Below, piece after piece: positions 14,574 to 21,028 of a DNA stretch of 64,000 bases. The stretch spans positions 190,362 to 254,361 of the forward strand of contig CALEIS010000135.1 in NCBI GenBank assembly GCA_937877675.1. Reading direction: 5' to 3'. This stretch comes from an uncultured Clostridia bacterium (lineage in GTDB: Bacteria; Bacillota; Clostridia; Oscillospirales; Acutalibacteraceae). Every line of letters starts with the position of its first letter. The stretch's first letter is position 1. A program made the translations under genes and the position numbers. The notes under the pieces are model-generated. The model did no database searches. It was not told the DNA's origin and saw nothing but the letters and a program-made list of their open reading frames with translations.

Positions 14574-14714
14574 AATTCATTCGCCCTTGTCAGGATAACT
14601 CTTCATATTTGAACAAGTCACTTTTTCTCCACGTTTTATAACCCAAATATAATGTGATTAGATTTGCTGTATGTGACTTTTATTAGGAATTACCCTAACA
14701 AGGATGAATGAATT
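14574..14714 (-). ncRNA. Y-RNA-like structured RNA containing ACAGCAAAT-motif copy c
   Basis: The ends pair over 25 positions (14714-14690 with 14598-14574): 24 of 25 pair, three as G-U, with one A-C mismatch at position 10. Inside, AAGTCAC/GTGACTT-G (14679-14673 and 14621-14614) closes motif copy c, with ATACAGCAAATC and GAGAAAAA. It lies 39 bp upstream of the DUF2828 ATG and on the same strand. It lacks a recognisable T-arm. Confidence 0.65.
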
Positions 14715-14716
14715 AA

Positions 14717-14855
14717 CAAGACCCCATTATTACATTTTTACTGCGCTCTACCAACTGAGCTACTCCCATCATTGCAACAGGAGGCAGGACTCGAACCTGC
14801 GACATCAGGCTTACAAGGCATATGTTATAATTGATTGATTTGCTGTGTGGGTCTT
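14717..14855 (-). ncRNA. ACAGCAAAT-motif RNA, copy d, enclosing permuted tRNA-Thr
   Basis: Closed by AAGACCC/GGGTCTT-G; ACACAGCAAATC follows the 5' strand. Inner flanks ATTATAACAT and ATGTAATAAT also pair (9 of 10), extending a stem that meets the tRNA halves exactly at the anticodon stem. Preceded by ATTCTTAAAG directly after tRNA-Tyr. Confidence 0.75.
14741..14819 (-). tRNA. Circularly permuted tRNA-Thr (UGU)
   Basis: The 3' half (14819-14776: GC CTTGTAA GCCTG, T-arm GCAGG TTCGAGT CCTGC, acceptor CTCCTGT) comes before the 5' half (14769-14741: acceptor ATGGGAG, D-arm GCTC/GAGC, GCAG), separated by 6 nt. Joined at 29/30 they give a 73-nt tRNA with a 7-bp acceptor (two G-U) and a perfect anticodon stem CAGGC/GCCTG. 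It is the only class I tRNA for Thr seen here. Confidence 0.8.
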
Positions 14856-14861
14856 TAAGAA

Positions 14862-14944
14862 TGGGAGCGGTTGGACTCGAACCAACGAAGACCGAAGTCA
14901 GGAGATTTACAGTCTCCCCCCTTTGCCGCTCGGGACACACTCCC
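14862..14944 (-). tRNA. tRNA-Tyr (GUA)
   Basis: 83 nt, class II. Acceptor GGGAGTG/CGCTCCC, anticodon arm GGAGA CTGTAAA TCTCC, variable arm, T-arm GTTGG TTCGAGT CCAAC, discriminator A. Confidence 0.9.
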
Positions 14945-15188
14945 AAGTTTGTAACTATCCCTCACCACAGGGAGAACCGTTTCATAAGTTCTTTATCCTA
15001 GTTACTGAAGATTTAGATTACATCGTACATAGAAGTTTGACGTGGATGTAATCATCCCAATGAGTATGTTCCTTACTTGCCCCCTCATCGGTTACTGGGG
15101 CGACTGCTCTTTATACATTATCAGGGGAAAGCAGAAAATCCTTTACTGATAAGGGATGAGTTGGTGGTGTCCTACTCATCACAGGAGA
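14945..15188 (-). other. Structured non-coding spacer in the tRNA array
   Basis: No gene is visible. A 9-bp inverted repeat GATTACATC/GATGTAATC lies around 15,015-15,055, with further short stems. Possibly a small RNA or processing element; nothing else is supported. Confidence 0.35.
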
Positions 15189-15260
15189 CAAGGCATAGGG
15201 GAATTGAACCCCTGTTTAGGGAATGAAAATCCCTTGTCCTAACCACTAGACGAATGCCTC
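15189..15260 (-). tRNA. tRNA-Glu (UUC)
   Basis: 72 nt. Acceptor GAGGCAT/ATGCCTT, anticodon arm AGGGA TTTTCAT TCCCT, T-arm AGGGG TTCAATT CCCCT, discriminator G. Confidence 0.9.
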
Positions 15261-15336
15261 ATGTGTTTTTAACATCGCTGTCAATCTTCATTAGAGGGTT
15301 TTTATTTCCTCTTCACCTTTGGCAGGTGACAAGAAC

Positions 15337-15365
15337 ATTATACATCAGTTCTTTTCTTTTGTCAA
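15337..15365 (-). promoter_or_regulatory. Sigma70-like promoter inside the tRNA array
   Basis: TTGACA, 17-nt spacer with AGAACTGATG, TATAAT. It starts the unit tRNA-Glu to DUF2828. Confidence 0.85.
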
Positions 15366-15404
15366 GCACTTTTTGAAAGTTTTTTGAACTTTTTTCTTGA
15401 AAAA

Positions 15405-15476
15405 CACTCCATGCGGGATTTGAACCCACCTTCACGATTTTAGAGACCGTTGTCCTAACCACTAGACGAATGGAGC
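15405..15476 (-). tRNA. Amber-reading tRNA (CUA), probably charged with Gln
   Basis: 72 nt. Acceptor GCTCCAT/ATGGAGT, D-arm of the Gln/Glu type (GTCTAGTGGTTAGGAC), anticodon arm ACGGT CTCTAAA ATCGT with loop CUCUAAA, T-arm GTGGG TTCAAAT CCCGC, discriminator G. Weak G1-U72 pair and G73 resemble tRNA-Gln identity elements. It is the decoding partner for the in-frame TAGs in this genome. Confidence 0.85.
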
Positions 15477-15483
15477 ATGAAAG

Positions 15484-15557
15484 TAGCGGGGATAGGACTC
15501 GAACCTATGACTCCACGAATATGAATCGTGTGTTCTAACCAACTGAACTACCCAGCC
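15484..15557 (-). tRNA. tRNA-Met elongator (CAU)
   Basis: 74 nt. Acceptor GGCTGGG/CCCCGCT with one mismatch, anticodon arm CACGA TTCATAT TCGTG, T-arm ATAGG TTCGAGT CCTAT. Confidence 0.8.
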
Positions 15558-15704
15558 ATTTTGATACCGATAACGTGTTTCTCATTACACCATACCCACG
15601 ACCGTTTAGTACGTACTCTAAGTCTTGACAGGCACAGGGAATCTCACCCCAAACATCACCGATACTAGCAGAAATTTTGCGCTAAGGATTTCTGCAAACC
15701 TTAA
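15558..15704 (-). other. Structured spacer between tRNA-Pro and tRNA-Met
   Basis: Contains an 8-bp hairpin GCAGAAAT/ATTTCTGC (15,668-15,694) and repeated GTATCGGTGATG/GTTATCGGTATC segments. No gene or promoter. Confidence 0.35.
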
Positions 15705-15776
15705 TCAGGGAGGCGAGACTCGAACTCGCAACCACTTGAACCCAAATCAAGCACTCTACCATTGAGCTACACCCTG
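15705..15776 (-). tRNA. tRNA-Pro (UGG)
   Basis: 72 nt. Acceptor CAGGGTG/CTCCCTG (one mismatch), anticodon arm CTTGA TTTGGGT TCAAG, T-arm GCGAG TTCGAGT CTCGC. Confidence 0.85.
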
Positions 15777-16218
15777 AACTGAGGTTCTCACTACCACTCG
15801 GAGAACACCTAAGTCTGTACACAACCTAGGTACATTATGCTTCATTACTCATAATGAAACGCTTTTGAGCATGTGTGACTCTTGCACAGGTAGCACGTTG
15901 TCTACCTCGTTTTATAAGACGATGCACATCTTCGTCTCCGTAGATACACATTTATTATCTTCGCACCTGTATCTCATTATCTAAGCCTGATAATGCCAAT
16001 CATGAACTTTTGATTGCTATCGTACACCCTATTCAGGTGAGGACTTGGTGCAGCATCTCATGTTTAACTTCCATGAGAAGAATGATAGTTTTACTACTGC
16101 TATACTATCCAAACAGGGAAGCTCAGGTATTGCCTACCAAGGTTACTTCTTACTGCGAACCTCATAAACAGTCTACTTAGTATGATGAGTGCTTATCTCT
16201 CATCTTTCATAAGTGGAG
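15777..16218 (-). other. 442-nt non-coding region with many hairpins
   Basis: No reading frame, promoter or tRNA is supported. Local inverted repeats include TTCATTA/TAATGAA near 15,845, GGTAG/CTACC near 15,895 and CTCATG/CATGAG near 16,060. The density of stems suggests one larger structured RNA or several small ones; I cannot assign a known family. Confidence 0.4.
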
Positions 16219-16290
16219 TAGCCCCTGACAGACTCGAACTGCCGACCAATTCGGTGTAAACGAACCGCTCTACCACTGAGCTAAAGGGCC
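16219..16290 (-). tRNA. tRNA-Val (UAC)
   Basis: 72 nt. Acceptor GGCCCTT/AGGGGCT, anticodon arm GTTCG TTTACAC CGAAT, T-arm GGCAG TTCGAGT CTGTC. Confidence 0.85.
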
Positions 16291-16323
16291 GTATGTTGTA
16301 GTATTTATCCTCGCAACAAGTAT

Positions 16324-16352
16324 ATTATATCATAGTTCTTTTTACTTGGCAA
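16324..16352 (-). promoter_or_regulatory. Sigma70-like promoter upstream of tRNA-Val
   Basis: TTGCCA, 17-nt spacer with AGAACTATGA, TATAAT. Confidence 0.75.
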
Positions 16353-16383
16353 GATTTTTTTCGTATATTTGTTTAGTTTTTTA

Positions 16384-16456
16384 CAAGACACCTTCAATCT
16401 AACCCTAGAATGACAATACTTTAGTCGGTGTAAATTTGATTTGCTGTATGTGCCTT
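16384..16456 (-). ncRNA. ACAGCAAAT-motif RNA, copy e
   Basis: Closed by AAGGCAC/GTGTCTT-G (one G-U); ATACAGCAAATC after the 5' strand, TTGAAG before the 3' strand, and an internal TCTA/TAGA hairpin. No tRNA parts are seen. It follows tRNA-Ile after the shared ATTCTAAAGG. Confidence 0.65.
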
Positions 16457-16461
16457 TAGAA

Positions 16462-16535
<74 letters not shown>

Positions 16536-16542
16536 TTTGAAA

Positions 16543-16616
16543 TGCCACACCTAGGACTTGAACCTAGAACCTCATCATTAAGAGTGATTTGCTCTAACCA
16601 TTTGAGCTAGTGAGGC
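16543..16616 (-). tRNA. tRNA-Lys (CUU)
   Basis: 74 nt. Acceptor GCCTCAC/GTGTGGC (one mismatch), anticodon arm ATCA CTCTTAA TGAT, T-arm CTAGG TTCAAGT CCTAG. Confidence 0.75.
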
Positions 16617-16617
16617 T

Positions 16618-17094
16618 TTATAATTTATTGACATCAAGTAATCCATAATGAGCTTCTCTATGACAGTTTGCACATAAAAGAACACATTTGGATACTTCAT
16701 CATTTATAGTATCCATTGAAAGTTGACCAAGTTTTGCTATATTCAATTCAAAACTTTTTTCATCAGGGTTTTTATGATGAAATTCCAATGCTTGAGGACA
16801 ACGGTTGTAACCACATGCCATACATTTACCGCCAAACTTGGTATCAATTATTTGTTGTTTGCGTTCTCTTGCACGATTACGATTACTTACAGTTATTCGC
16901 TTATTTCTTTTTTTACGAAGAAATTCTTTTTCTTCCTCCGTATAATCTTTTACATTGAAAGGTCTATATTTAGTTTTCAATCCATATTTTCCTAACCAAT
17001 GACGAACCGAACTAAAACTTTTATCAAGTTCTTTACAGATGTCACGGATAGAAAGATTCTTGTCAATTAGTTTTTGTAATTCTTCTCGTTCCAT
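16618..17094 (-). CDS. HNH homing endonuclease
   Basis: 158 residues. An N-terminal helix-turn-helix (LSIRDICKELDKSFSSVRHWLGKYG), a basic linker (RKKRNKRITVSNRNRARERK) and an HNH-zinc core: CMACGYNRCPQALEFHHKNPDEKSF followed by CVLLCANCHREAHYG. It lies between tRNA-Phe and tRNA-Lys with no promoter of its own and is presumably read from the tRNA transcript. Confidence 0.9.
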   Translation of the reverse strand: MEREELQKLIDKNLSIRDICKELDKSFSSVRHWLGKYGLKTKYRPFNVKDYTEEEKEFLRKKRNKRITVSNRNRARERKQQIIDTKFGGKCMACGYNRCPQALEFHHKNPDEKSFELNIAKLGQLSMDTINDEVSKCVLLCANCHREAHYGLLDVNKL

Positions 17095-17147
17095 ATCTTT
17101 ATTTAGTTCACTTTACAAATAAAGGAGAGATTTTATTACTGATTTAG

Positions 17148-17221
17148 TGGTAAAGGGTGGAATCGAACCACCGACACCAACATTTTCAGTGTTGTGCTAC
17201 TACCGACTGAGCTACTTTACC
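17148..17221 (-). tRNA. tRNA-Phe (GAA)
   Basis: 74 nt. Acceptor GGTAAAG/CTTTACC, anticodon arm CAACA CTGAAAA TGTTG, T-arm GGTGG TTCGATT CCACC. Confidence 0.9.
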
Positions 17222-17226
17222 AATTA

Positions 17227-17300
17227 TAGGACCGCACAGACTTGAACTGTGAACCTAAGGATTATGAGTCCTCCGCTCTAACCGATTGAGCTACAATCCC
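17227..17300 (-). tRNA. tRNA with CAU anticodon, probably tRNA-Ile2 (lysidine type)
   Basis: 74 nt. Anticodon arm GAGGA CTCATAA TCCTT. The acceptor stem GGGATTG/CGGTCCT is almost the same as in tRNA-Ile(GAU) and differs from the two Met-type tRNAs, so the CAU anticodon is probably modified to read AUA. Confidence 0.8.
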
Positions 17301-17310
17301 ATATAAAGAA

Positions 17311-17383
17311 TAGGTGCTATGGGATTTGAACCCATGACCAACAGATTAAAAGTCTGCTGCTCTACCGACTGAGCTAAACACCC
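17311..17383 (-). tRNA. tRNA-Lys (UUU)
   Basis: 73 nt. Acceptor GGGTGTT/AGCACCT, anticodon arm GCAGA CTTTTAA TCTGT, T-arm ATGGG TTCAAAT CCCAT. Confidence 0.9.
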
Positions 17384-17392
17384 TTTGTGAAA

Positions 17393-17465
17393 CGTCCTCG
17401 GCAGGATTTGAACCTGCGACCCCATGCTTAGAAGGCACGTGCTCTATCCGCTGAGCTACAAGGAC
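17393..17465 (-). tRNA. tRNA-Arg (UCU)
   Basis: 73 nt. Acceptor GTCCTTG/CGAGGAC, anticodon arm CGTGC CTTCTAA GCATG, T-arm GCAGG TTCAAAT CCTGC, discriminator G. Confidence 0.9.
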
Positions 17466-17525
17466 TTATGCGGTAATTGATAACCCACAATTACCAAAGG
17501 GTTGATGATAAATCAAGCAAGAAGA

Positions 17526-17596
17526 CAGGCTGACAAGGACTCGAACCCTGATAAACGGTTTTGGAGACCGTCATTCTACCATTGAATTATCAGCCT
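17526..17596 (-). tRNA. tRNA-Trp (CCA)
   Basis: 71 nt. Acceptor AGGCTGA/TCAGCCT, anticodon arm ACGGT CTCCAAA ACCGT, T-arm CAGGG TTCGAGT CCTTG, discriminator G. Confidence 0.9.
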
Positions 17597-17829
17597 AGAA
17601 TAATCATCATAACCTCGTCTCGTATGATGGTATCAATTAGCATCCCCCAAAGTAATAAAATAGATGCTAATTGATTTTTGAGCATGACGGTTTCTTTTCA
17701 AGTGCCACTACCGACAAACACTCCTGAGAGACCTTATTACTGATGGCAGTCATGGTAGGAAATAAAGAAAAACTACCATGAAAGCGGTTTACCATCTAAT
17801 GCAAAGACCTCTAATTGTCATGAAACAAA
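17597..17829 (-). other. Structured spacer with two strong hairpins
   Basis: A 13-bp perfect inverted repeat ATCAATTAGCATC/GATGCTAATTGAT (17,634-17,678) and an 8-bp CATGGTAG/CTACCATG hairpin (17,752-17,782). No gene. Possibly a small RNA. Confidence 0.45.
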
Positions 17830-17900
17830 TACGGATAGTGAGAATCGAACTCACAACTAAAGATTGGAAATCTCCTATTTTACCACTAAACTATATCCGC
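17830..17900 (-). tRNA. tRNA-Gly (UCC)
   Basis: 71 nt. Acceptor GCGGATA/TATCCGT, anticodon arm GGAGA TTTCCAA TCTTT, T-arm GTGAG TTCGATT CTCAC. Confidence 0.85.
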
Positions 17901-17907
17901 ATGAGAG

Positions 17908-17980
17908 TACACGAAGTAAGACTTGAACTCACAACCCCTTCGTCCGTAGCGAAGTGCTCTATCCATTGAGCTATTCGTGC
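17908..17980 (-). tRNA. tRNA-Arg (ACG)
   Basis: 73 nt. Acceptor GCACGAA/TTCGTGT, anticodon arm CTTCG CTACGGA CGAAG, T-arm GTGAG TTCAAGT CTTAC. A34 would need deamination to inosine to read CGC. Confidence 0.9.
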
Positions 17981-18091
17981 ATTTGTAGTGGTATTACCCT
18001 GCCACTACTCAGGTTAGAAAGGAGGAGCATCACCTCAATGCCCCAATGAACAACAAATATCAGAACACCGTTTTACGTCTGGCAGACAAAG

Positions 18092-18175
18092 TACGGAGAA
18101 CAGGACTCGAACCTGCACGAGATTTCTCTCATAACATCCTTAGTGTTACGTGACTACCAATTCCACCATCTCCGC
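18092..18175 (-). tRNA. tRNA-Leu (AAG)
   Basis: 84 nt, class II. Acceptor GCGGAGA/TCTCCGT, anticodon arm TAACA CTAAGGA TGTTA, variable stem GAGA/TCTC, T-arm GCAGG TTCGAGT CCTGT. Confidence 0.85.
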
Positions 18176-18529
18176 ATTAAGGGGTGGTTTCCCACCCCAA
18201 TTATTGATAGAAAGCAAAAATATGAATAACATTCATGACATCAAAACGTAGGCGGCTTGCAATTCTGTCTATCGCTTGCCATTTTACTGTTTGGTCAAAC
18301 TGTCATTCGGATACAACCCCTAGCCTCGTGTATCCCATAGGGTTTCACAACCTCCTATAGAGCAAGACAGTTTATAAAAAAACTGACAAAATTATGACAA
18401 AATGAAAATACAATAGTAAATCCTGACTTATTATCTCCACCGTCAGAATAGCGCAGAACAACCTTTTAGCAGGAGGATGTAACCTATACTTTGATTATGA
18501 ATACCCACCACAACAACCGTATGATAGAA
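18176..18529 (-). other. Structured non-coding spacer, 354 nt
   Basis: GGGGTGG/CCACCCC hairpin at 18,181-18,199; AACTGTC/GACAGTT (18,367-18,373 with 18,297-18,303) closes a domain containing GGATAC/GTATCC. No reading frame is supported. Candidate structured RNA of unknown family. Confidence 0.4.
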
Positions 18530-18600
18530 AATCCATGAACGGAATCGAACCGTTACCTCCCCCAAGCACTAAGGGGGCTTGCCCATTACACCACATGGAT
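18530..18600 (-). tRNA. tRNA-like gene, anticodon loop enlarged
   Basis: 71 nt. Acceptor ATCCATG/CATGGAT and T-arm AACGG TTCGATT CCGTT are perfect. The anticodon arm has CCCCC/GGGGG closing a 9-nt loop (TTAGTGCTT), so no anticodon can be assigned. Confidence 0.6.
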
Positions 18601-18874
18601 ACCTTCGACCTGAGGTTAATTACTCCTCCAGCCTATTTTCATGAAAAATTGTCGGAAGGATTGTTACCTGCAACCCTTCGCTTAGGTAGTGATTCTCACC
18701 CGCAGAGCGTCCCCTGCGAATTACCAGTCAGAGAGAACCGTTGCCTACCTGATAGTTCCTTATTTTCCTAGGTTGGAAAGGAACTAACAACCTAACCAAA
18801 AGCGAATTATCGTAGTCGCTAAACACACGGCTCTTATTTTTTACTTCCTCAAGTCGTTGGAAATTTTGAGAACA
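18601..18874 (-). other. Structured non-coding spacer, multi-branch fold
   Basis: Nested stems: GGTAG/CTACC, GGTTCTC/GAGAATC-type pairing, CGCAG/CTGCG, and AGTTCCTT/AAGGAACT just upstream. It looks like a branched RNA; no gene or promoter. Confidence 0.4.
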
Positions 18875-18954
18875 AAATGTAGGAAGGACTTGAACCTTCA
18901 CGGGATTTCAACCCCACCCTTTAACGGCGCGTCTACCATTCCACCACTCACATT
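18875..18954 (-). tRNA. tRNA-Leu (UAA), second copy, somewhat degenerate
   Basis: 80 nt, class II. Acceptor AATGTGA/CTACATT with one mismatch, anticodon loop GTTAAAG, variable stem GGG/CCC, T-arm GAAGG TTCAAGT CCTTC. Confidence 0.65.
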
Positions 18955-19037
18955 CATTCTCTTATAAAATCAGATGAATAATTTTGTTATAGTTTATAAT
19001 TACACATCCGATTAGAATTGTTCAATTATTATAACGC

Positions 19038-19105
19038 TGATACATTCAGGAGTCGAACCTGACCATTGGATAGATTGCAGTCTATCGCCCTCCGATACGT
19101 CCCTC
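19038..19105 (-). tRNA. tRNA-Cys-like fragment (GCA), 5' half unclear
   Basis: The T-arm TCAGG TTCGACT CCTGA and an anticodon-like hairpin GATAGA CTGCAA TCTATC are clear, but no 5' strand complementary to the 3' acceptor strand ATGTATC is found. Possibly degenerate, or part of another rearranged tRNA. Confidence 0.4.
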
Positions 19106-19202
19106 CCAAAGTGGGTACTTTCTTATCGGCATTACCTCATTATGAAGGGGTTTGCGACCCAAGGTATCGGCTACATACATAATGAGTTTGTTATTGAACG
19201 AA

Positions 19203-19274
19203 AGGTTCGGGTCGGATTTGAACCAACGCATGAGAGATTTGCAGTCACTTGCCTTACCACTTGGCTACCGAACC
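19203..19274 (-). tRNA. tRNA-Cys (GCA)
   Basis: 72 nt. Acceptor GGTTCGG/CCGAACC, anticodon arm AGTGA CTGCAAA TCTCT (one mismatch), T-arm GTTGG TTCAAAT CCGAC, discriminator T as expected for Cys. Confidence 0.85.
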
Positions 19275-19282
19275 ATTATTTC

Positions 19283-19458
19283 ATTATCTCACATGAGAAT
19301 ACATTGTTCTCTCATTAGGGATTGAACCTACACATGATAACGACATATCTTAATCCTACACCATATCCAGTAGTATAATGTGAATCGAACAACATGACTA
19401 AGATTATGAACATCTCATCCTGTCCCAACAGTTTGAGTGTACCCTCATGTGAGATAAT
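19283..19458 (-). ncRNA. RNA enclosed by a 15-bp terminal stem, tRNA-like interior
   Basis: ATTATCTCACATGAG (19283-19297) is the exact complement of CTCATGTGAGATAAT (19444-19458). The enclosed 146 nt contain a T-loop-like TAGG TTCAATC CCTA and other degenerate tRNA segments. Its architecture resembles the stem-enclosed RNA upstream of the DUF2828 gene. Confidence 0.55.
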
Positions 19459-19469
19459 TTACAGTTTTG

Positions 19470-19560
19470 GTTCTCATGAGTATGAAGAGTTCCTGTTATC
19501 ACAATCCGTAGCTGTTGCTAATCCCTGTGTTCCTGTTACTCTCTTCACACTCATGAGAAC
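19470..19560 (-). ncRNA. Long hairpin RNA, 20-bp stem
   Basis: GTTCTCATGAGTATGAAGAG and its partner at 19541-19560 pair at 19 of 20 positions around a 51-nt loop carrying two GTTCCTGTTA repeats. It lies 11 nt from the preceding stem-enclosed RNA. Function unknown. Confidence 0.55.
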
Positions 19561-19821
19561 TGTTTTATAGTCAGATAATGGTTATCATTGGATACGGTAG
19601 GCTCGTCCTACACTAACGGTCTATATCACATGGTTAGATATGTTTTACACATCATCCGTTTTCGCATGAAGTTCTAATTGAACTACGCTCCAACCCACTC
19701 CAACTATAAAAAGTTTGGAAAATTTACTGATTCTGTCAATCTCTTTCCTACTGCCTACTGATGATTGGCATTCTCATCAGATTTAGTAGTGGGATGTGGC
19801 ATCCCTTGTTTGTGTGACCAC

Positions 19822-19850
19822 ATTATATCAGAGTTCTGAAACTTTGTCAA
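19822..19850 (-). promoter_or_regulatory. Sigma70-like promoter, start of the tRNA array
   Basis: TTGACA, 17-nt spacer with AGAACTCTGA, TATAAT. Confidence 0.85.
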
Positions 19851-19974
19851 GCACTTTTTGAAACTTTTTTGAACTTTTTTTCGCTGTCCTTGATTTTCTT
19901 TTACTGATTCGGACGCTCAGTTCTGTTTCTCGCTTGTCTTTGTTTCGTTCCTCCTGTTTGGTGGCGACAGGCAC

Positions 19975-20003
19975 ATTATACACATGTTCTCCCTCACTGT
20001 CAA
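19975..20003 (-). promoter_or_regulatory. Second tandem promoter for the tRNA array
   Basis: TTGACA, 17-nt spacer, TATAAT, 153 bp upstream of the first. Confidence 0.85.
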
Positions 20004-20062
20004 GCAAATTTTTGAAAAAAGTTGAAAAAAGTTTTCAGAAAAATTCTTGTTCATTGATTTAG

Positions 20063-20097
20063 AAAGAAAAAGAGCAGAACTTTTTTTAGTCCTGCCC
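20063..20097 (-). terminator. Terminator of the capsid operon
   Basis: GGGCAGGAC/GTTCTGCTC (9 bp, two G-U) with an A-rich loop, followed by TTTTTCTTT on the minus strand. Confidence 0.85.
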
Positions 20098-20289
20098 TTT
20101 CACCATTTATGAGATTACATGCAAAGCTTATAGATGTCAAGGGCAGAGTACACACCATTTACCACAGAGCATGTAAAATGGTCTGAGTGAAATGTGCTTT
20201 TCTATGCGAATACTTGTCATCGTCTTTTTCTTATTTATACACTTGAAATTAAAATTGTAGAAATTTTTACATTATTTTCCAAATTTTTT

Positions 20290-20952
20290 CTATAAAATTG
20301 GCAACATCATCTTTCTTGCTCTAATTACATCACTCTCAGTAACGTCATCATGTAAGCCAAATCTTTCTCTTACCCACTCTTTATTCTCTTCAATCCACTG
20401 TTCTATAACATTCCAAACTTCTTTACCACTCAATGCAAACTGATTCTCTAAATCTGCTTCTAATTCCCATGCGAGTTCAAGACAGAATTCTTCAAGAGTT
20501 TTTCTATCGTCATAATGAGCACTTATAGCACCACTGAAATCATACTCATCACCACCATCTACTCTACCACTTGAATATGCTTCACCTAATGTAGCCTTAT
20601 CTTTCGTTTGAGAAGCAGCAGCGATAACACCCTTAGCAAAATCTTCTTGGTCTTGTGGAGTAGTAGAACCACTCATTTGCTTCTGACGAATTTGGTCAGC
20701 ACGGTTGAATAATGCTTGTCTAGTACCATCGTCAATGTCTTGTGGAGCATTGAAGTATACATAATTCATTACATCCTTATCTTCTAATCCATCTACATCT
20801 TTCTCTTGAAGAGTTGGTGTAGCATTAGCAACAAGGTCTGTATCCTGAGCAATATCTTCCGTAGTTTCTTCCTGTGTATCTACATTACCAGGGACAGTGG
20901 CAGGTTGCATAATTGCTTCCTCATTTATAAATCTTACTCTAAAGCGTTTCAT
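20290..20952 (-). CDS. Acidic head-operon protein with possible prohead-protease site
   Basis: 220 residues, last gene of the capsid operon. The N-terminus MKRFRVRFINEEAIM contains INE at 9-11, matching the (L/I)xE sites of T4-type prohead protease. The rest is acidic and helical (LELAWELEADLENQF; WNVIEQWIEENKEWV). Its position directly after the major capsid gene suggests a head vertex, core or completion protein; no specific family is recognised. Confidence 0.6.
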   Translation of the reverse strand: MKRFRVRFINEEAIMQPATVPGNVDTQEETTEDIAQDTDLVANATPTLQEKDVDGLEDKDVMNYVYFNAPQDIDDGTRQALFNRADQIRQKQMSGSTTPQDQEDFAKGVIAAASQTKDKATLGEAYSSGRVDGGDEYDFSGAISAHYDDRKTLEEFCLELAWELEADLENQFALSGKEVWNVIEQWIEENKEWVRERFGLHDDVTESDVIRARKMMLPIL

Positions 20953-21028
20953 TACTGTTTTATTTAATAGAAAAAGGAGACTTCCGAAGAAGTCTCCCTT
21001 GAAGTTAGATTTGTTTTATCCTATTAGA

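Larger units (their letters stand above)
19561..20062 (-). other. Leader region of the tRNA array, two promoters, no gene
   Basis: No reading frame is supported. It holds the two tandem promoters listed separately and about 240 nt of transcribed leader before the first structured RNAs. It also separates the array from the capsid operon's terminator. Confidence 0.5.

Noticed and set aside
14717..14855. Two truncated tRNA pseudogenes next to each other
   Set aside because: The halves have complementary 7-bp acceptor strands, join to exactly 73 nt with a perfect anticodon stem, and are enclosed in the same repeated RNA motif as another permuted tRNA.
14713..14946. A 77-codon frame (and others of 60-80 codons) in the tRNA array
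   Set aside because: They translate straight through tRNA-Tyr and the permuted tRNA; protein-like runs such as RxFEPRxxHN-type strings are artefacts of T-arm sequence.
12574..16456. Direct repeats of GATTTGCTGT as a CRISPR array or insertion element
   Set aside because: Copies are 90-2,000 nt apart, irregular, and the flanks show paired, covarying ends. This is an RNA motif rather than a spacer array, and no cas genes are present.
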